The notes under the pieces are model-generated. The model searched no databases. It had not been told where the DNA came from and saw only the letters and a list, made by a program, of their open reading frames with translations. This document shows positions 25,716 to 34,917 of a stretch of 62,331 nucleotides of DNA, piece after piece. Source of the stretch: Acetomicrobium sp. UBA3949. Its GTDB lineage: Bacteria > Synergistota > Synergistia > Synergistales > Acetomicrobiaceae. Both the position numbers and the translations under genes were made by a program. The first letter of the stretch is position 1, and each line of letters opens with the position of its first letter. The stretch covers positions 569 to 62,899 of the forward strand of contig DGDP01000096.1 of the NCBI GenBank assembly GCA_002385485.1, written 5' to 3'.

Positions 25716-27806
25716 GTGTTCAAAAAATCATTTGGACAATTGCAAAGAATAGGTCAATCGTTGATGTTGCCAGTGGCTATTTTGCCAGCGGCCGGATTGC
25801 TGCTTGCCATAGGTACCAGCATGAAAAGCCCAAACGTCGTAGCTCTCTTGCCTTTTTTGCAGAATAGCGCTTTTGTCGGCTTGGCATCGATGATGCAATC
25901 TGCGGGAGGCATAATTTTTGAAAACCTGGCTTTAATCTTTGCTTTGGGAGTCGCCGTAGGATTATCTGGCGGAGCAGGGGCTGCTGCTCTCGCAGCATCA
26001 GTAGGCTACCTGGTAATGAACGTCACTATGAGCGTGATGGGTGGAATATCGTTAGATAGCGTCATATCGCAGACAAATCCGGCCTATGCCCTGGTTTTGG
26101 GCATTCCCACCCTGCAGACTGGGGTATTCGGAGGTATCGTCGTCGGGGCTTTGGCAGCATGGTGTTATAACAGGTATTACACTATCGAGTTGCCGCCCTT
26201 TCTGGGCTTTTTCGCCGGCAAACGTTTTGTTCCTATTGTCACCGCTTTCAGCTCCTTTTTCCTTGGCATCTTAATGTTTTTTCTATGGCCTCACGTACAA
26301 GCGGGGATTAACGCCACATCGCAGTATTTAATGGGGTCAGCCTACCCTATTGCAGTGTTCTTCTTCGGGTTTGTAAAACGTTTGTTAATACCCTTCGGCC
26401 TTCACCACATCTGGCATGCTCCATTCTGGTTTGAGTTCGGTCAATACACAACCGCGGCAGGAAATATAGTGCGCGGAGACATGAATATTTTCTTTGCCCA
26501 GTTGCAAGATGGAGCAAGTTTAACGGCGGGGCATTTCATGGCCGGCGAGTTTCCCGTAATGATGTTCGGCCTTCCGGCAGCGGCCTTAGCCATGTACAGA
26601 TTGGCAAAACCGGAGAACAAGAAATGGGTCGGCAGCTTAATGGCTTCCGCGGCGCTCACGTCTTTCTTGACGGGAATTACGGAACCCATAGAATTTTCCT
26701 TCCTATTTCTGTCTCCTTTGCTCTTTTTATTCCACGCAATTTTAGACGGCATAGCCTTTGTGGCACTCTATTTTTTAGATATCAACATAGGCTATACTTT
26801 TTCCGGCGGAGCCATCGACTTTTTCTTATTTGGAGTGGTTCCCGGCCGTGAGCCCTGGTGGCTCGTTATTGCTGTTGGCGCTCTTTACGCGCTCCTCTAT
26901 TATTCTGTTTTTTCCTTTGCCATCAAAAAATTTGATCTGCCGACTCCCGGACGAGAAAAGTCCGAGGCCAAACTTAACGGGGCTTCTATCTCCCCCACCT
27001 CAACTCCAAAAAGGTCAGAAACTTTGCCCTACGACGTCCTGGAGGCCCTAGGCGGTCGAGAAAACTTAACTAAACTCGATGCCTGCATTACCCGATTGCG
27101 CGTTTCAGTTAAAGATGTTTCCAAGGTAAACAAAGAAAGCCTACGGGACTTGGGAGCTTCGGGAATTATGCAGGTAGACAAAAACCTTCAAATTATATTT
27201 GGGACCAAATCGGAAAAGATAAAAGAACAAATCGCAGACATCCTAAAGGGAGAAAGACCCGATATCTCTACTTCGAAAGACGAACAACTTGGAGAAGGAA
27301 GCAGCATTTCGGGCAAAGATATGATAATCGCAATGCCCATGACCGGAAAACTGATACCTATCTCCGAAGTGCCCGATAAGACCTTCTCAGAGAAAATCTT
27401 GGGTGACGGCTTCGCCATATTGCCGAAAGACGGCACCGTCGTATCTCCGGCAGACGGAAAAGTGGCTGTCTTCTTTCCCACTAAACATGCCATAGGAATT
27501 GTTGCAGACAACGGACTAGAGATGCTTATTCACGTAGGCATCGATACGGTAAAACTCAACGGAGAAGGTTTTGAGGCATTTGTTAAACAGGGAGACGTCG
27601 TCAAACGGGGACAGGTCCTCCTTAAAGCAAATCTGGAGTACATCTCTAAAAATGCACCCTCTACGATATCCCCGATAGTATTCACAAATTTAAGCTCCGA
27701 CGAAAGAATCGAGATAATCGAGGAAAGAGATGTGAAAATCGGGGAAACTGGTTGCGTGCGCATCATAAAGAGACAACCTGTACCTCGGGAAACGGTTAAC
27801 CTATAA
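25716..27806 (+). CDS. ptsG: PTS glucose-type EIICBA
   Basis: Membrane permease and phosphotransferase in one 696-residue chain. EIIC (residues 1-400) begins with FGQLQRIGQSLMLPVAILPAAG and has GITEPIEF. EIIB contains the phosphoryl Cys in KLDACITRLRV (about 457), and EIIA has the phosphoryl His in LIHVGIDTVKLNG (about 605). Domain order and length match Bacillus PtsG; GlcNAc specificity (NagE) is close and not excluded, but the GlcT/RAT context favours glucose. GTG at 25716 follows AGGAGG by nine bases. HPr and enzyme I are not in the window. Confidence 0.93.
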   Translation: MFKKSFGQLQRIGQSLMLPVAILPAAGLLLAIGTSMKSPNVVALLPFLQNSAFVGLASMMQSAGGIIFENLALIFALGVAVGLSGGAGAAALAASVGYLVMNVTMSVMGGISLDSVISQTNPAYALVLGIPTLQTGVFGGIVVGALAAWCYNRYYTIELPPFLGFFAGKRFVPIVTAFSSFFLGILMFFLWPHVQAGINATSQYLMGSAYPIAVFFFGFVKRLLIPFGLHHIWHAPFWFEFGQYTTAAGNIVRGDMNIFFAQLQDGASLTAGHFMAGEFPVMMFGLPAAALAMYRLAKPENKKWVGSLMASAALTSFLTGITEPIEFSFLFLSPLLFLFHAILDGIAFVALYFLDINIGYTFSGGAIDFFLFGVVPGREPWWLVIAVGALYALLYYSVFSFAIKKFDLPTPGREKSEAKLNGASISPTSTPKRSETLPYDVLEALGGRENLTKLDACITRLRVSVKDVSKVNKESLRDLGASGIMQVDKNLQIIFGTKSEKIKEQIADILKGERPDISTSKDEQLGEGSSISGKDMIIAMPMTGKLIPISEVPDKTFSEKILGDGFAILPKDGTVVSPADGKVAVFFPTKHAIGIVADNGLEMLIHVGIDTVKLNGEGFEAFVKQGDVVKRGQVLLKANLEYISKNAPSTISPIVFTNLSSDERIEIIEERDVKIGETGCVRIIKRQPVPRETVNL

Positions 27807-27810
27807 GCAA

Positions 27811-27838
27811 AGAGGTCCCTTCCAGGGGCCTCTTTTAT
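27811..27838 (+). terminator. Terminator after ptsG
   Basis: Hairpin AGAGGTCCC (27811-27819) / GGGGCCTCT (27825-27833) with one G-T wobble, followed by TTTAT. It may also work weakly for veg in the opposite direction. Confidence 0.8.
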
Positions 27839-27864
27839 GTTTGCCTGCAATGCAGATTGTCATG

Positions 27865-28122
27865 CTATCTAGCCTTGTGGGGCATTCGATCATTGGATGA
27901 CAGAAATTCCAATTCCACGTCATGCGTTAGGAGATCGGAATAGCGAAAAGAGACAGTGCTGTTTTGGGCCTTTACATACAGAGTAAATATATTAGGATAG
28001 GTCTCCATGATAACACCTTCATGTTCCTCTGTCTTTCTCCTGCCCTTGGCCTGTCGATATCTAACGCGATCACCGATGTGGGAAGCCAGTTTTTCGCGTA
28101 TACCAAGCAACTTCTCAGACAC
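27865..28122 (-). CDS. veg: Veg family protein
   Basis: An 85-residue protein with the Veg (DUF1021) pattern: LASHIGDRVRYRQAKGRRKTEEHEGVI, TYPNIFTLYV and SFRYSDLLT, spread over the whole chain. The Bacillus homologue stimulates biofilm formation; its mechanism is uncertain. GTG at 28122 follows AAGGAG. In Bacillus veg stands just upstream of ispE and purR; here glcT-ptsG lies between. Confidence 0.88.
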   Translation of the reverse strand: MSEKLLGIREKLASHIGDRVRYRQAKGRRKTEEHEGVIMETYPNIFTLYVKAQNSTVSFRYSDLLTHDVELEFLSSNDRMPHKAR

Positions 28123-28154
28123 CGGACATCACTCCTTAAATGTCATTTGTACAT

Positions 28155-28183
28155 ATTTTACTACATATTTCTATAAAATACAA
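28155..28183 (-). promoter_or_regulatory. veg promoter
   Basis: Minus strand -35 TTGTAT (28178-28183), 17-base spacer, -10 TAAAAT (28155-28160), 33 bases before the veg start. Confidence 0.7.
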
Positions 28184-28218
28184 GCAAAATAAAATCCATA
28201 CATCAAATTATTAGTACA

Positions 28219-28260
28219 TAAAAAAACCACGGCCCCCAAGTTCGGCATTGGAGGCCGTTG
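28219..28260 (-). terminator. Terminator after the PEBP gene and liv operon
   Basis: Minus-strand hairpin with 11-base arms (28248-28258 and 28229-28239, one mismatch), followed by a run of seven T at 28219-28226. Confidence 0.85.
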
Positions 28261-28288
28261 CAAGACCGCCGATCTTCAGAAGTTTCAA

Positions 28289-28840
28289 TTATTTCCTTTC
28301 GTACTTTCCAATCAATTCCCCATATGCCAAAATATGTCCTTTGATCGCCTTTTCCACGGCAAACTTATGAGCCCCACTTTTAAGGTTGAGGGAAGGTATA
28401 TCAAGGGCGTATACTTTGAAGTAGTACCGATGTGGTCCATGCCCCTTTGGAGGACAGGGGCCGCCATAGCCCAGCCGACCAAAATCATTTACGCCAGCAA
28501 CCCCTGGAGATTCGCCCTCTTCTATACCTCTTTTTTGGGGCTCTATATCGAAGAAAATTGCATGAGTAAAAGTTCCGCTAGGCGCATCCGGATCATCTGC
28601 TATCAATACTAGGCTTAGCGTGTTTTCCGGCACTCCCTCCCATGCAAGAGGTGGCATAATATCCTTTCCCTCACAGGTATATTTTGAAGGAATAAACTCT
28701 TCGTTATTGAAGGCCGGCGACGTCACTCTTATTTGCATTTCACACACCCCCGCCAAATAATCGCCTGTAGAATTTGCCATTAAATTACGTACTGGCCATA
28801 AAATTATTATACAACACAAAATACATAGTACTTTTTTCAC
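28289..28840 (-). CDS. Secreted YbhB/YbcL family PEBP protein
   Basis: Phosphatidylethanolamine-binding-protein family (Raf kinase inhibitor-like). It has a hydrophobic N-terminal signal (residues 2-21, KKV then LCILCCIIIL), followed by ITSPAF-like VTSPAF, the ligand-site stretch VLIADDPDAPSGTFTHAIF and GHGPHRYYFKVYAL. Most bacterial members are cytoplasmic; this one appears exported. Ligand unknown. GTG at 28840 follows GAGG. It lies 34 bases after livF and before a strong terminator, so it is probably the last gene of the liv operon. Confidence 0.88.
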   Translation of the reverse strand: MKKVLCILCCIIILWPVRNLMANSTGDYLAGVCEMQIRVTSPAFNNEEFIPSKYTCEGKDIMPPLAWEGVPENTLSLVLIADDPDAPSGTFTHAIFFDIEPQKRGIEEGESPGVAGVNDFGRLGYGGPCPPKGHGPHRYYFKVYALDIPSLNLKSGAHKFAVEKAIKGHILAYGELIGKYERK

Positions 28841-28874
28841 GTTTTAATAGCCTCTTCCTCATTATTTTTAATTT

Positions 28875-29621
28875 TTACTCCTTTTTTGTCACCGCACTCC
28901 CGCCTAAATAGGCAGCTTTCACTCTTTCGTCACCGGCAAGTTCACTTGCAGGCCCTTCAATGCTTATCTTTCCCGTCTCGAGAATGTAGGCATAGTCCGA
29001 TTCGGCTAAGGCCTTTTTCGCGTTTTGTTCCACAAGTAAGATGGAGGTCCCGCTTTCCTCATGGATTTTTCTTATGGCATTAAAAATTTCCTTTACTAGA
29101 ATCGGGGCTAATCCCAAGGAAGGTTCATCTAACAAAAGTAAAGTCGGCTTCGCTATCAATCCTCTTCCTATGGCAAGCATTTGTTGCTCTCCCCCGGAAA
29201 GAGTGCCGGCAAGTTGGTTTTTTCTTTCGGCAAGGACAGGGAAAAGCTCGAAGATCCACTTTTTTGTCTCCTCAACTTCCTCGTCCAACAGCCGCTTTCT
29301 CGCTCCATAAGACCCCAGGTTAAGATTTTCTTCAACTGTCAGAGTCGGAAATACCCTTCTGCCCTCGGGAACATGCGAAATTCCTTGGAAGGCAAGATCA
29401 TGGGCGGAAAGAGAGGCCATTTCTTTCCCTTTATAGAAAATCTTTCCCTCTTTTAAAGGAACTATTTTGGAAATCGATTTGAGCATAGTAGATTTTCCCG
29501 CTCCATTGGCCCCTAGGACAGCTATTATCTGGCCTTCATTAAGTTTTATAGATACGCCTTTAAGAGCCGTCACGGCACCGTAGGACACTACCACGTCTTT
29601 TAAAACTAGAAGCTCTGACAT
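28875..29621 (-). CDS. livF: Branched-chain amino-acid ABC transporter ATPase LivF
   Basis: Cytoplasmic ATPase of the transporter. Walker A GANGAGKST (near 38), signature LSGGEQQML (near 142), Walker B LLLDEPSLGLAP and the LivF-type GISHVPEGRRVFPTLTVEENL are clear. ATG at 29621 lies eight bases after GGAGG; the stop of the preceding fusion gene is at 29625. 248 residues. Confidence 0.95.
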   Translation of the reverse strand: MSELLVLKDVVVSYGAVTALKGVSIKLNEGQIIAVLGANGAGKSTMLKSISKIVPLKEGKIFYKGKEMASLSAHDLAFQGISHVPEGRRVFPTLTVEENLNLGSYGARKRLLDEEVEETKKWIFELFPVLAERKNQLAGTLSGGEQQMLAIGRGLIAKPTLLLLDEPSLGLAPILVKEIFNAIRKIHEESGTSILLVEQNAKKALAESDYAYILETGKISIEGPASELAGDERVKAAYLGGSAVTKKE

Positions 29622-29624
29622 CAC

Positions 29625-31433
29625 CTACTCCTCCCTGCCAAGATATGCCTCGATGACTCTGGAGTTGTTGTAAATATCCTGTGGTCTTCCCTCTGCTATT
29701 TTTATGCCCATGTCCATTGCAACTACCCAATGTGAGATACCCATGACCAAGTTCATGTCATGTTCAATGAGCAAAATAGAGAGATCCATCTCGTCCAAAA
29801 GGTTTTCAAGAAATATCATGAGGTCTTCCGTCTCTTTGTCGTTTAGGCCCGAGGACGGTTCGTCGAGGATGAGCAACTTTGGCGAAGAGGAAAGAGCTCT
29901 GGCCAACTCCAGGAGCTTTTGCTTACCGTAAGGAAGATTTTTGGCAAGTTCGTCGGAAAGGCCGGCAAGCCCTGTCTTATCAAGCCAATACATGGCAGTT
30001 TCTATGGCCCACTTTTCTTCCAATATTTGGGATTCCGTTCTCATGATCGAAGAAAAGACGTAAGAACTCATTCTATGATGAAGACCGGCCATTACATTTT
30101 CAACGCATGTAAGGCCTGGAAAAAGGCGTATGTTTTGAAATGTTCTTGCAATACCAAGACTCGCTACTTTGTGGGGCTTAAATCCGGTAATATCTTTGCC
30201 TTCGAAGTATACTTTTCCGGAGACGGGTTTATATATGCCGGTTACGACATTAAACACAGTAGTCTTTCCTGCACCGTTGGGACCTATTATACTAGTTATC
30301 TTTCCATGGCCCACAACCAAATCTAAGTCTTTTACAGCAATGAGGCCTCCGAATTTCATGGTAAGCATGTCGGTTACCAAGATATGTTTTTCAAACGAGC
30401 TAGCTTCTCCGTTAACCGATTGTCTCGCCGTTGTCCTAGTTTGGTCGACGGCAACAGGTCTTACCCTTTCTTCGGTTTCTTCTGCCGATCTGACGTTTGG
30501 TATCGCAATTTCCCTCTTACGTGGCCAAAGCCCACCGGGTCGAAAAATCATGGCTAAAACCAAAGCGCCTCCAAAAAAGAGCATTCTGTAGTTTGCCACT
30601 ACCCTGAATATTTCAGGAAACACTGTGATAATACCTGCTCCTAGTATTGAACCGGGAATAGAACCCAACCCCCCCAACATGACTATGCAAAATAGCATGG
30701 AGGATTCCATAAAAGTAAAAGTGTCGGGAGAAACAATCATTAATTTGCTAGCGTAGATGTTGCCTGCAACCCCTGCCAGGGCAGCCCCCAAGACAAAGGA
30801 GAGCAGTTTGAAGTGCCTGACATCTATACCGCTCATTTCGGCAGCTATTTCATCTTCCCTAAGGTAGTTCCAGGCCCTCCCTATGCGAGAACGTTGCAAC
30901 CTGACCAAGCCTAAAATTACTATAGCAAGTATGATCCAAACGTAAAAATAAAACCTAATAGATGTATCTATTGCAAACAACCCGAAGGAGGGTCTGCCTA
31001 TTCCAGTGATCCCATTTGGTCCTCCCGTAAGTCCAAAGGGATTGTTTATCAAAGCCAGCCTGACGATTTCGCCAATTCCTATCGTAACTATACATAAATA
31101 GTCTCCCCTCAAGTGTATTATGGGAGAAGTCACAATATAGGCAAAAATACCTGCACATAGGGCACTTAAGGGTATTAACCATACGATTGGTATACCATAT
31201 AAAGTATTTAAAATAGCAGTAATATAAGCACCAATGGCATAAAAAGCGGCATGACCAAGGTCAAATAATCCCGTTTCCCCCAGTACTATGTTCAAACTCA
31301 AACCGAGCAAGGCGTATACCCCAAAGAAAAAGGCGACATCAATCCAATAAAAATTTGAAAAAAAGGGAAATGCCAAAAAAAGGGCGATGACCATCCCTAA
31401 TATCAATTGAGATCTCTTATGTCTTTTATTCAT
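29625..31433 (-). CDS. livM-livG: Fused LivM permease and LivG ATPase
   Basis: One 602-residue chain joins two normally separate subunits. Residues about 1-310 are the LivM membrane domain (several hydrophobic helices, GLSLNIVLGETGLFDLGHAAFYAIGA split by family spacing, and HLRGDYLCIVTIGIGEI). A hydrophilic linker (about 310-345) leads to the LivG ATPase with Walker A GPNGAGKTT (near 383), FQNIRLFPGLTCVENV, signature LPYGKQKLLELARAL and Walker B LLILDEPSSGL. No stop codon or shifted frame is visible at the junction. ATG at 31433 follows AAGGTG at the livH end. Confidence 0.93.
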   Translation of the reverse strand: MNKRHKRSQLILGMVIALFLAFPFFSNFYWIDVAFFFGVYALLGLSLNIVLGETGLFDLGHAAFYAIGAYITAILNTLYGIPIVWLIPLSALCAGIFAYIVTSPIIHLRGDYLCIVTIGIGEIVRLALINNPFGLTGGPNGITGIGRPSFGLFAIDTSIRFYFYVWIILAIVILGLVRLQRSRIGRAWNYLREDEIAAEMSGIDVRHFKLLSFVLGAALAGVAGNIYASKLMIVSPDTFTFMESSMLFCIVMLGGLGSIPGSILGAGIITVFPEIFRVVANYRMLFFGGALVLAMIFRPGGLWPRKREIAIPNVRSAEETEERVRPVAVDQTRTTARQSVNGEASSFEKHILVTDMLTMKFGGLIAVKDLDLVVGHGKITSIIGPNGAGKTTVFNVVTGIYKPVSGKVYFEGKDITGFKPHKVASLGIARTFQNIRLFPGLTCVENVMAGLHHRMSSYVFSSIMRTESQILEEKWAIETAMYWLDKTGLAGLSDELAKNLPYGKQKLLELARALSSSPKLLILDEPSSGLNDKETEDLMIFLENLLDEMDLSILLIEHDMNLVMGISHWVVAMDMGIKIAEGRPQDIYNNSRVIEAYLGREE

Positions 31434-31436
31434 CTG

Positions 31437-32348
31437 TTACACCTTTTCCGCAACTTTTTCGCCTATCAATCCGGTAGGCCTGAAGATCAATATCAATATG
31501 AGTATTAAAAAGGTAAACACATCTTTCCACGCGCTTGATATGTAGGCTGCTCCAAACATCTCTACCAAACCAAGGAGCAATCCGCCAAGCATTGCCGCCG
31601 GTATATTACCTATCCCTCCCAAAATAGTTGCAGTGAAGGCTTTAAGACCGTAGTTCCACCCCATGACGAAAGAGATCTGGCGATAGTACATGCCGTTCAT
31701 CACTCCTGCCATGCCACCCAAGGCAGGGCCCAGAAAGAATATAAATAGAGTGATCTTCCCCACATCAATGCCCAACATGGTTGCCATCTCCTTGTCCAAA
31801 GCTGTAGCCCTAATGGCGGCACCAAAGGTTGTTTTTTGGACGACGTAATATAAAATCAGCATCAATACAAAGGATAGGATCAATATGAACAGTTGCATTG
31901 ACGTAATATGAAACCACCCCAAAGAGATGGTATAGGTGGGAACGACGGAAGCGGGATAAGCTTGATACCTGGGCCCCCATACAGCCATTATCAAATTTTC
32001 AAGGAATATGGAAACACCCAAAGCCGAGACAACTAGCGGCAATCTTCCCGATTTTTGAACAGGCCTGTAGGCCACTCTCTCCATCAATACGCCTACACAA
32101 CCTACGGCGAAAAAAGCAAAAAGCAGGGCCGCAGCCATGCCTCCCCACAAACCAAACCTCTGGCTTACGGCCCCGGCACTCCAAACCAAAAGAGTATAGC
32201 CCAAGTAACTCCCTAAGGCGAATAAATCACCGTGGGCAAAGTTTATTAATTTCATCACTCCATATACCATGGAATATCCAAGCGCGATGAGGGCATAAAA
32301 TGAACCTATAGTCAGTCCGTTAAGTAACTGTTCCAGGATTATCGACAA
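31437..32348 (-). CDS. livH: Branched-chain amino-acid ABC transporter permease LivH
   Basis: Inner-membrane permease of 303 residues. LLNGLTIGSFYALIALGYSMVYG opens the chain in two stretches, with KLINFAHGDLFALG typical of LivH, and many hydrophobic helices to the C-terminal FRPTGLIGEKV. TTG at 32348 lies six bases after AAGGGG. It is preceded by livK (27-base gap) and followed by the livMG fusion after three bases. Confidence 0.94.
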   Translation of the reverse strand: MSIILEQLLNGLTIGSFYALIALGYSMVYGVMKLINFAHGDLFALGSYLGYTLLVWSAGAVSQRFGLWGGMAAALLFAFFAVGCVGVLMERVAYRPVQKSGRLPLVVSALGVSIFLENLIMAVWGPRYQAYPASVVPTYTISLGWFHITSMQLFILILSFVLMLILYYVVQKTTFGAAIRATALDKEMATMLGIDVGKITLFIFFLGPALGGMAGVMNGMYYRQISFVMGWNYGLKAFTATILGGIGNIPAAMLGGLLLGLVEMFGAAYISSAWKDVFTFLILILILIFRPTGLIGEKVAEKV

Positions 32349-32375
32349 GACGAGCCCCTTCTTTCCTGATCAGTT

Positions 32376-33530
32376 TTATGGTTGATAAACCACCATGTCT
32401 CCCTCTCCGGTCACCACATACATCTTATAAATTATCCCCTTTCTATCCCCGCGTTCCGTGAAGGCAATACTTCCGGTTATCCCCTCGCAGCCTTCCATAC
32501 CGGTTCTCAGTACCTCCAACATTGCCTCGGTATCGGTCGAACCTGCCTTATCAATCGCCCAGGTAAGGGCAATAAGGGCATCAGCAGCGTATACAGGCCA
32601 CGGACTAGTCGGTACGGTGTTATGCCTTTGTCTGTAAAGTTCCAGGAACCGCTTTGCTTTTGGAGTATCCAAATCTGTAGGCATGGGTTCTTGCGTCATC
32701 AGGCAACCTTTTGCGTATTCTATGCCCGCTATTTTAACAAAATCTTCATTAATGGCTGCGTTTCCTCCGACGAAGGGACACTTTATTCCCAATTCTCGTC
32801 CCTGACGCACCAGCAGGCCGGCCTCGGGAAAGTATCCGGTAAAATACCATACATCGGGATTAGTCTCGCGGAGTTTCGTTAATATGGGCGTAAAATCTTT
32901 TTCGCCTGGTGTTATGGCATCATAGAAAACGAGTTCGGCTACTCCGGCATCCAGGTATTCTTGAAGAGCCTTCCTAGCTTCTTCGGCAACTCCCAAGGCA
33001 AAGGTCGTATTGTCATGCATGATGGCTATACGACGCGCCTTCATCGTCCCTACTGCATATTCGCTAAAGAACTGACCCTGAGTGTCATCACGTCCGCAGG
33101 TTCTGAAGAAGTATTTACGTTCTTTGGCCATTGTCAGCTTAACGGCAGTGCTTCCATAACCTATATCGATCATCTTGCTTGCCTCGTAAATATCGGCAGC
33201 CGGTTCGTTCACGGAAGAACCGTAAGTACCGATAACCGCTGCAACCCGTTGGGAAACTAACCTTTGAGCCGCCAATGCGCTGTCTCTGGGATTAGAAGCA
33301 TCATCGGCTACCACAATCTCAATCTTCCGCCCTCCGAGGATACCCCCCTGCTCTTGGATCATCTGAAGGGCTACTTCAACTGAATTTTTGGCCATTTCTC
33401 CTTCGTATGCCCACTGACCCGTTATAGGCGCTTGTAACCCTACCTTTATGGGCTTCTCCTCGGCTGCAACAGCTCCCGCAGAAAGCACGAACAGAAAAAC
33501 TATAAACAGACAAAACCACACCTTTTTCAT
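32376..33530 (-). CDS. livK: Branched-chain amino-acid ABC transporter substrate-binding protein
   Basis: Periplasmic binding protein with an N-terminal signal peptide (residues 2-22, VWFCLFIVFLFVLSAGAVAA, cleavage probably after AVAAEE). The mature part reads IKVGLQAPITGQWAYEGEM and GRKIEIVVADDASNP, the fold-type-I LivJ/LivK pattern. 384 residues. No lipobox Cys is visible, so it is probably soluble. Substrate could be a branched-chain or another amino acid. Strong GGAGGAGAGGGG precedes ATG 33530. Confidence 0.93.
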   Translation of the reverse strand: MKKVWFCLFIVFLFVLSAGAVAAEEKPIKVGLQAPITGQWAYEGEMAKNSVEVALQMIQEQGGILGGRKIEIVVADDASNPRDSALAAQRLVSQRVAAVIGTYGSSVNEPAADIYEASKMIDIGYGSTAVKLTMAKERKYFFRTCGRDDTQGQFFSEYAVGTMKARRIAIMHDNTTFALGVAEEARKALQEYLDAGVAELVFYDAITPGEKDFTPILTKLRETNPDVWYFTGYFPEAGLLVRQGRELGIKCPFVGGNAAINEDFVKIAGIEYAKGCLMTQEPMPTDLDTPKAKRFLELYRQRHNTVPTSPWPVYAADALIALTWAIDKAGSTDTEAMLEVLRTGMEGCEGITGSIAFTERGDRKGIIYKMYVVTGEGDMVVYQP

Positions 33531-33565
33531 TTTCCCCTCTCCTCCTTTTGGTTGTGTTCTTTATT

Positions 33566-33595
33566 ATATTACTATGGATTTTGATTTGTTTACAA
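33566..33595 (-). promoter_or_regulatory. Promoter of the liv operon
   Basis: Minus strand -35 TTGTAA (33590-33595), 18-base spacer, -10 TAATAT (33566-33571), with an overlapping TATAAT at 33563-33568. The gap 33531-33685 has no other clear signal. Confidence 0.65.
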
Positions 33596-33685
33596 GCGAG
33601 TTGTAGTAATTATACAACATACTCTTCGCCAAACAAAAGACATGAACTCAAAACCAATTAGAGGAAAGGGGTTCAGGTGCAGTTT

Positions 33686-34894
33686 TTATGCTAAACTAAA
33701 TTCTCTGGCGACTGCTCTAACAGCTTTCTCTGCATCATATTTGGGAACCAATGTGGATATTTTGATCTCGGATGTGCTGGTGCCAAGCAATTTTACGCCT
33801 TCTTTATTAAGGGCCGCAAAGAATCTTGCCGCAACACCGGGTGCTGACTCCATGCCTACGCCTACCGCCGTTATCTTTGCAACTTCGTCATCTTCTATGA
33901 GCCTATGTTCGCCGTATTGAGATAAGACCTCTTCAACTACCTCCCTGACCCTTTCGCTTGCCCCCTCAACGACAGTAAACGTCAGATAGGTGTATCCGTT
34001 GTCCTTCACTATGGAGATCATGTCCAAGTTGATATTATTTGAAGCTAATGCTTCAAATAGATGAACTTGAGCCCTTTGTCCACCCGACATCGGGCTGATC
34101 GTGAACTTGCGTTGGTTTTTGTCCATCGTCACTCCCATTACTACAGGTTGTTCCAGCCATTCCGGCAAAGCATTCACCACGTAAGTCCCCCTCTCTTCTG
34201 AAAATGTTGAAGCACAGTATAGTGCCACGTTAAACTTCTTCGCTATCTCTACGGCCCTGGAATGAACGACCTTTGCCCCCATGGATGCGAGCTCCATGAG
34301 CTCGTCGTACGTTATATATTCGTGCTTTTTAGCAGAAGGAATAATCTTGGGATCGCAGGCAAAGACTCCGGCTACGTCGCTGTAAATCTCGCATTTAGTG
34401 TTCAGCTTCGCTGCTATTGCAACGGCAGACGTGTCTGAACCACCCCGTCCCAGCGTCGTGATGTCCTTCAAATTGGTTATTCCCTGAAAACCGGTGACGA
34501 CGATAACATCGTTAGTCTGAAATTCATCGAGCAACCGTTCGGCGTTTATGTCGATTATGCGAGCGTTGTTGAAATCGGAGGTGGTGACCATCTCGAGCTG
34601 AAAGGCGTTGAAGGACACAGAGGGCACGCCGATGTCATTGAGCGCGATGGAAAGTAAAGCCGCTGTAACCTGTTCGCCGGTAGAAAGTAACATGTCAAGC
34701 TCACGCGGCTTAGGTGAGTCGCTAACTTTTTTTGCCAAGGCGATCAGTTCGTCAGTAGTCTTTCCCATGGCCGAGACCACGACACATACTTTTTCTCCTT
34801 CCTCAACGTTCTTTTTTATCTTCTCTGCGATCTTTTTGATCTTTTCAGGCGTCGCAACCGATGAACCTCCGTATTTTTGTACGATCAAGGACAT
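33686..34894 (-). CDS. lysC: Aspartate kinase
   Basis: First step of the aspartate family pathway (lysine, threonine, methionine). The N-terminal kinase signature LIVQKYGGSSVATPEKI, the FQGITNLKDITTLGRGGSDTS stretch (near 140) and two C-terminal ACT domains (from about 260) are seen. Length 402 is the monofunctional class. ATG at 34894 follows GGAGGG. Being the last gene of a Lys T-box operon suggests it is the lysine-regulated isoform. Confidence 0.96.
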   Translation of the reverse strand: MSLIVQKYGGSSVATPEKIKKIAEKIKKNVEEGEKVCVVVSAMGKTTDELIALAKKVSDSPKPRELDMLLSTGEQVTAALLSIALNDIGVPSVSFNAFQLEMVTTSDFNNARIIDINAERLLDEFQTNDVIVVTGFQGITNLKDITTLGRGGSDTSAVAIAAKLNTKCEIYSDVAGVFACDPKIIPSAKKHEYITYDELMELASMGAKVVHSRAVEIAKKFNVALYCASTFSEERGTYVVNALPEWLEQPVVMGVTMDKNQRKFTISPMSGGQRAQVHLFEALASNNINLDMISIVKDNGYTYLTFTVVEGASERVREVVEEVLSQYGEHRLIEDDEVAKITAVGVGMESAPGVAARFFAALNKEGVKLLGTSTSEIKISTLVPKYDAEKAVRAVAREFSLA

Positions 34895-34917
34895 ATCCCT
34901 CCATTAATTTGTCGTTG

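Noticed and set aside
32382..32882. Plus-strand frame of 166 codons
   Set aside because: Antisense to livK and without any recognisable domain.
33601..33617. Imperfect inverted repeat TTGTA...TACAA upstream of the liv promoter
   Set aside because: Only five bases per arm in AT-rich DNA; could be an operator but is not distinguishable from chance.
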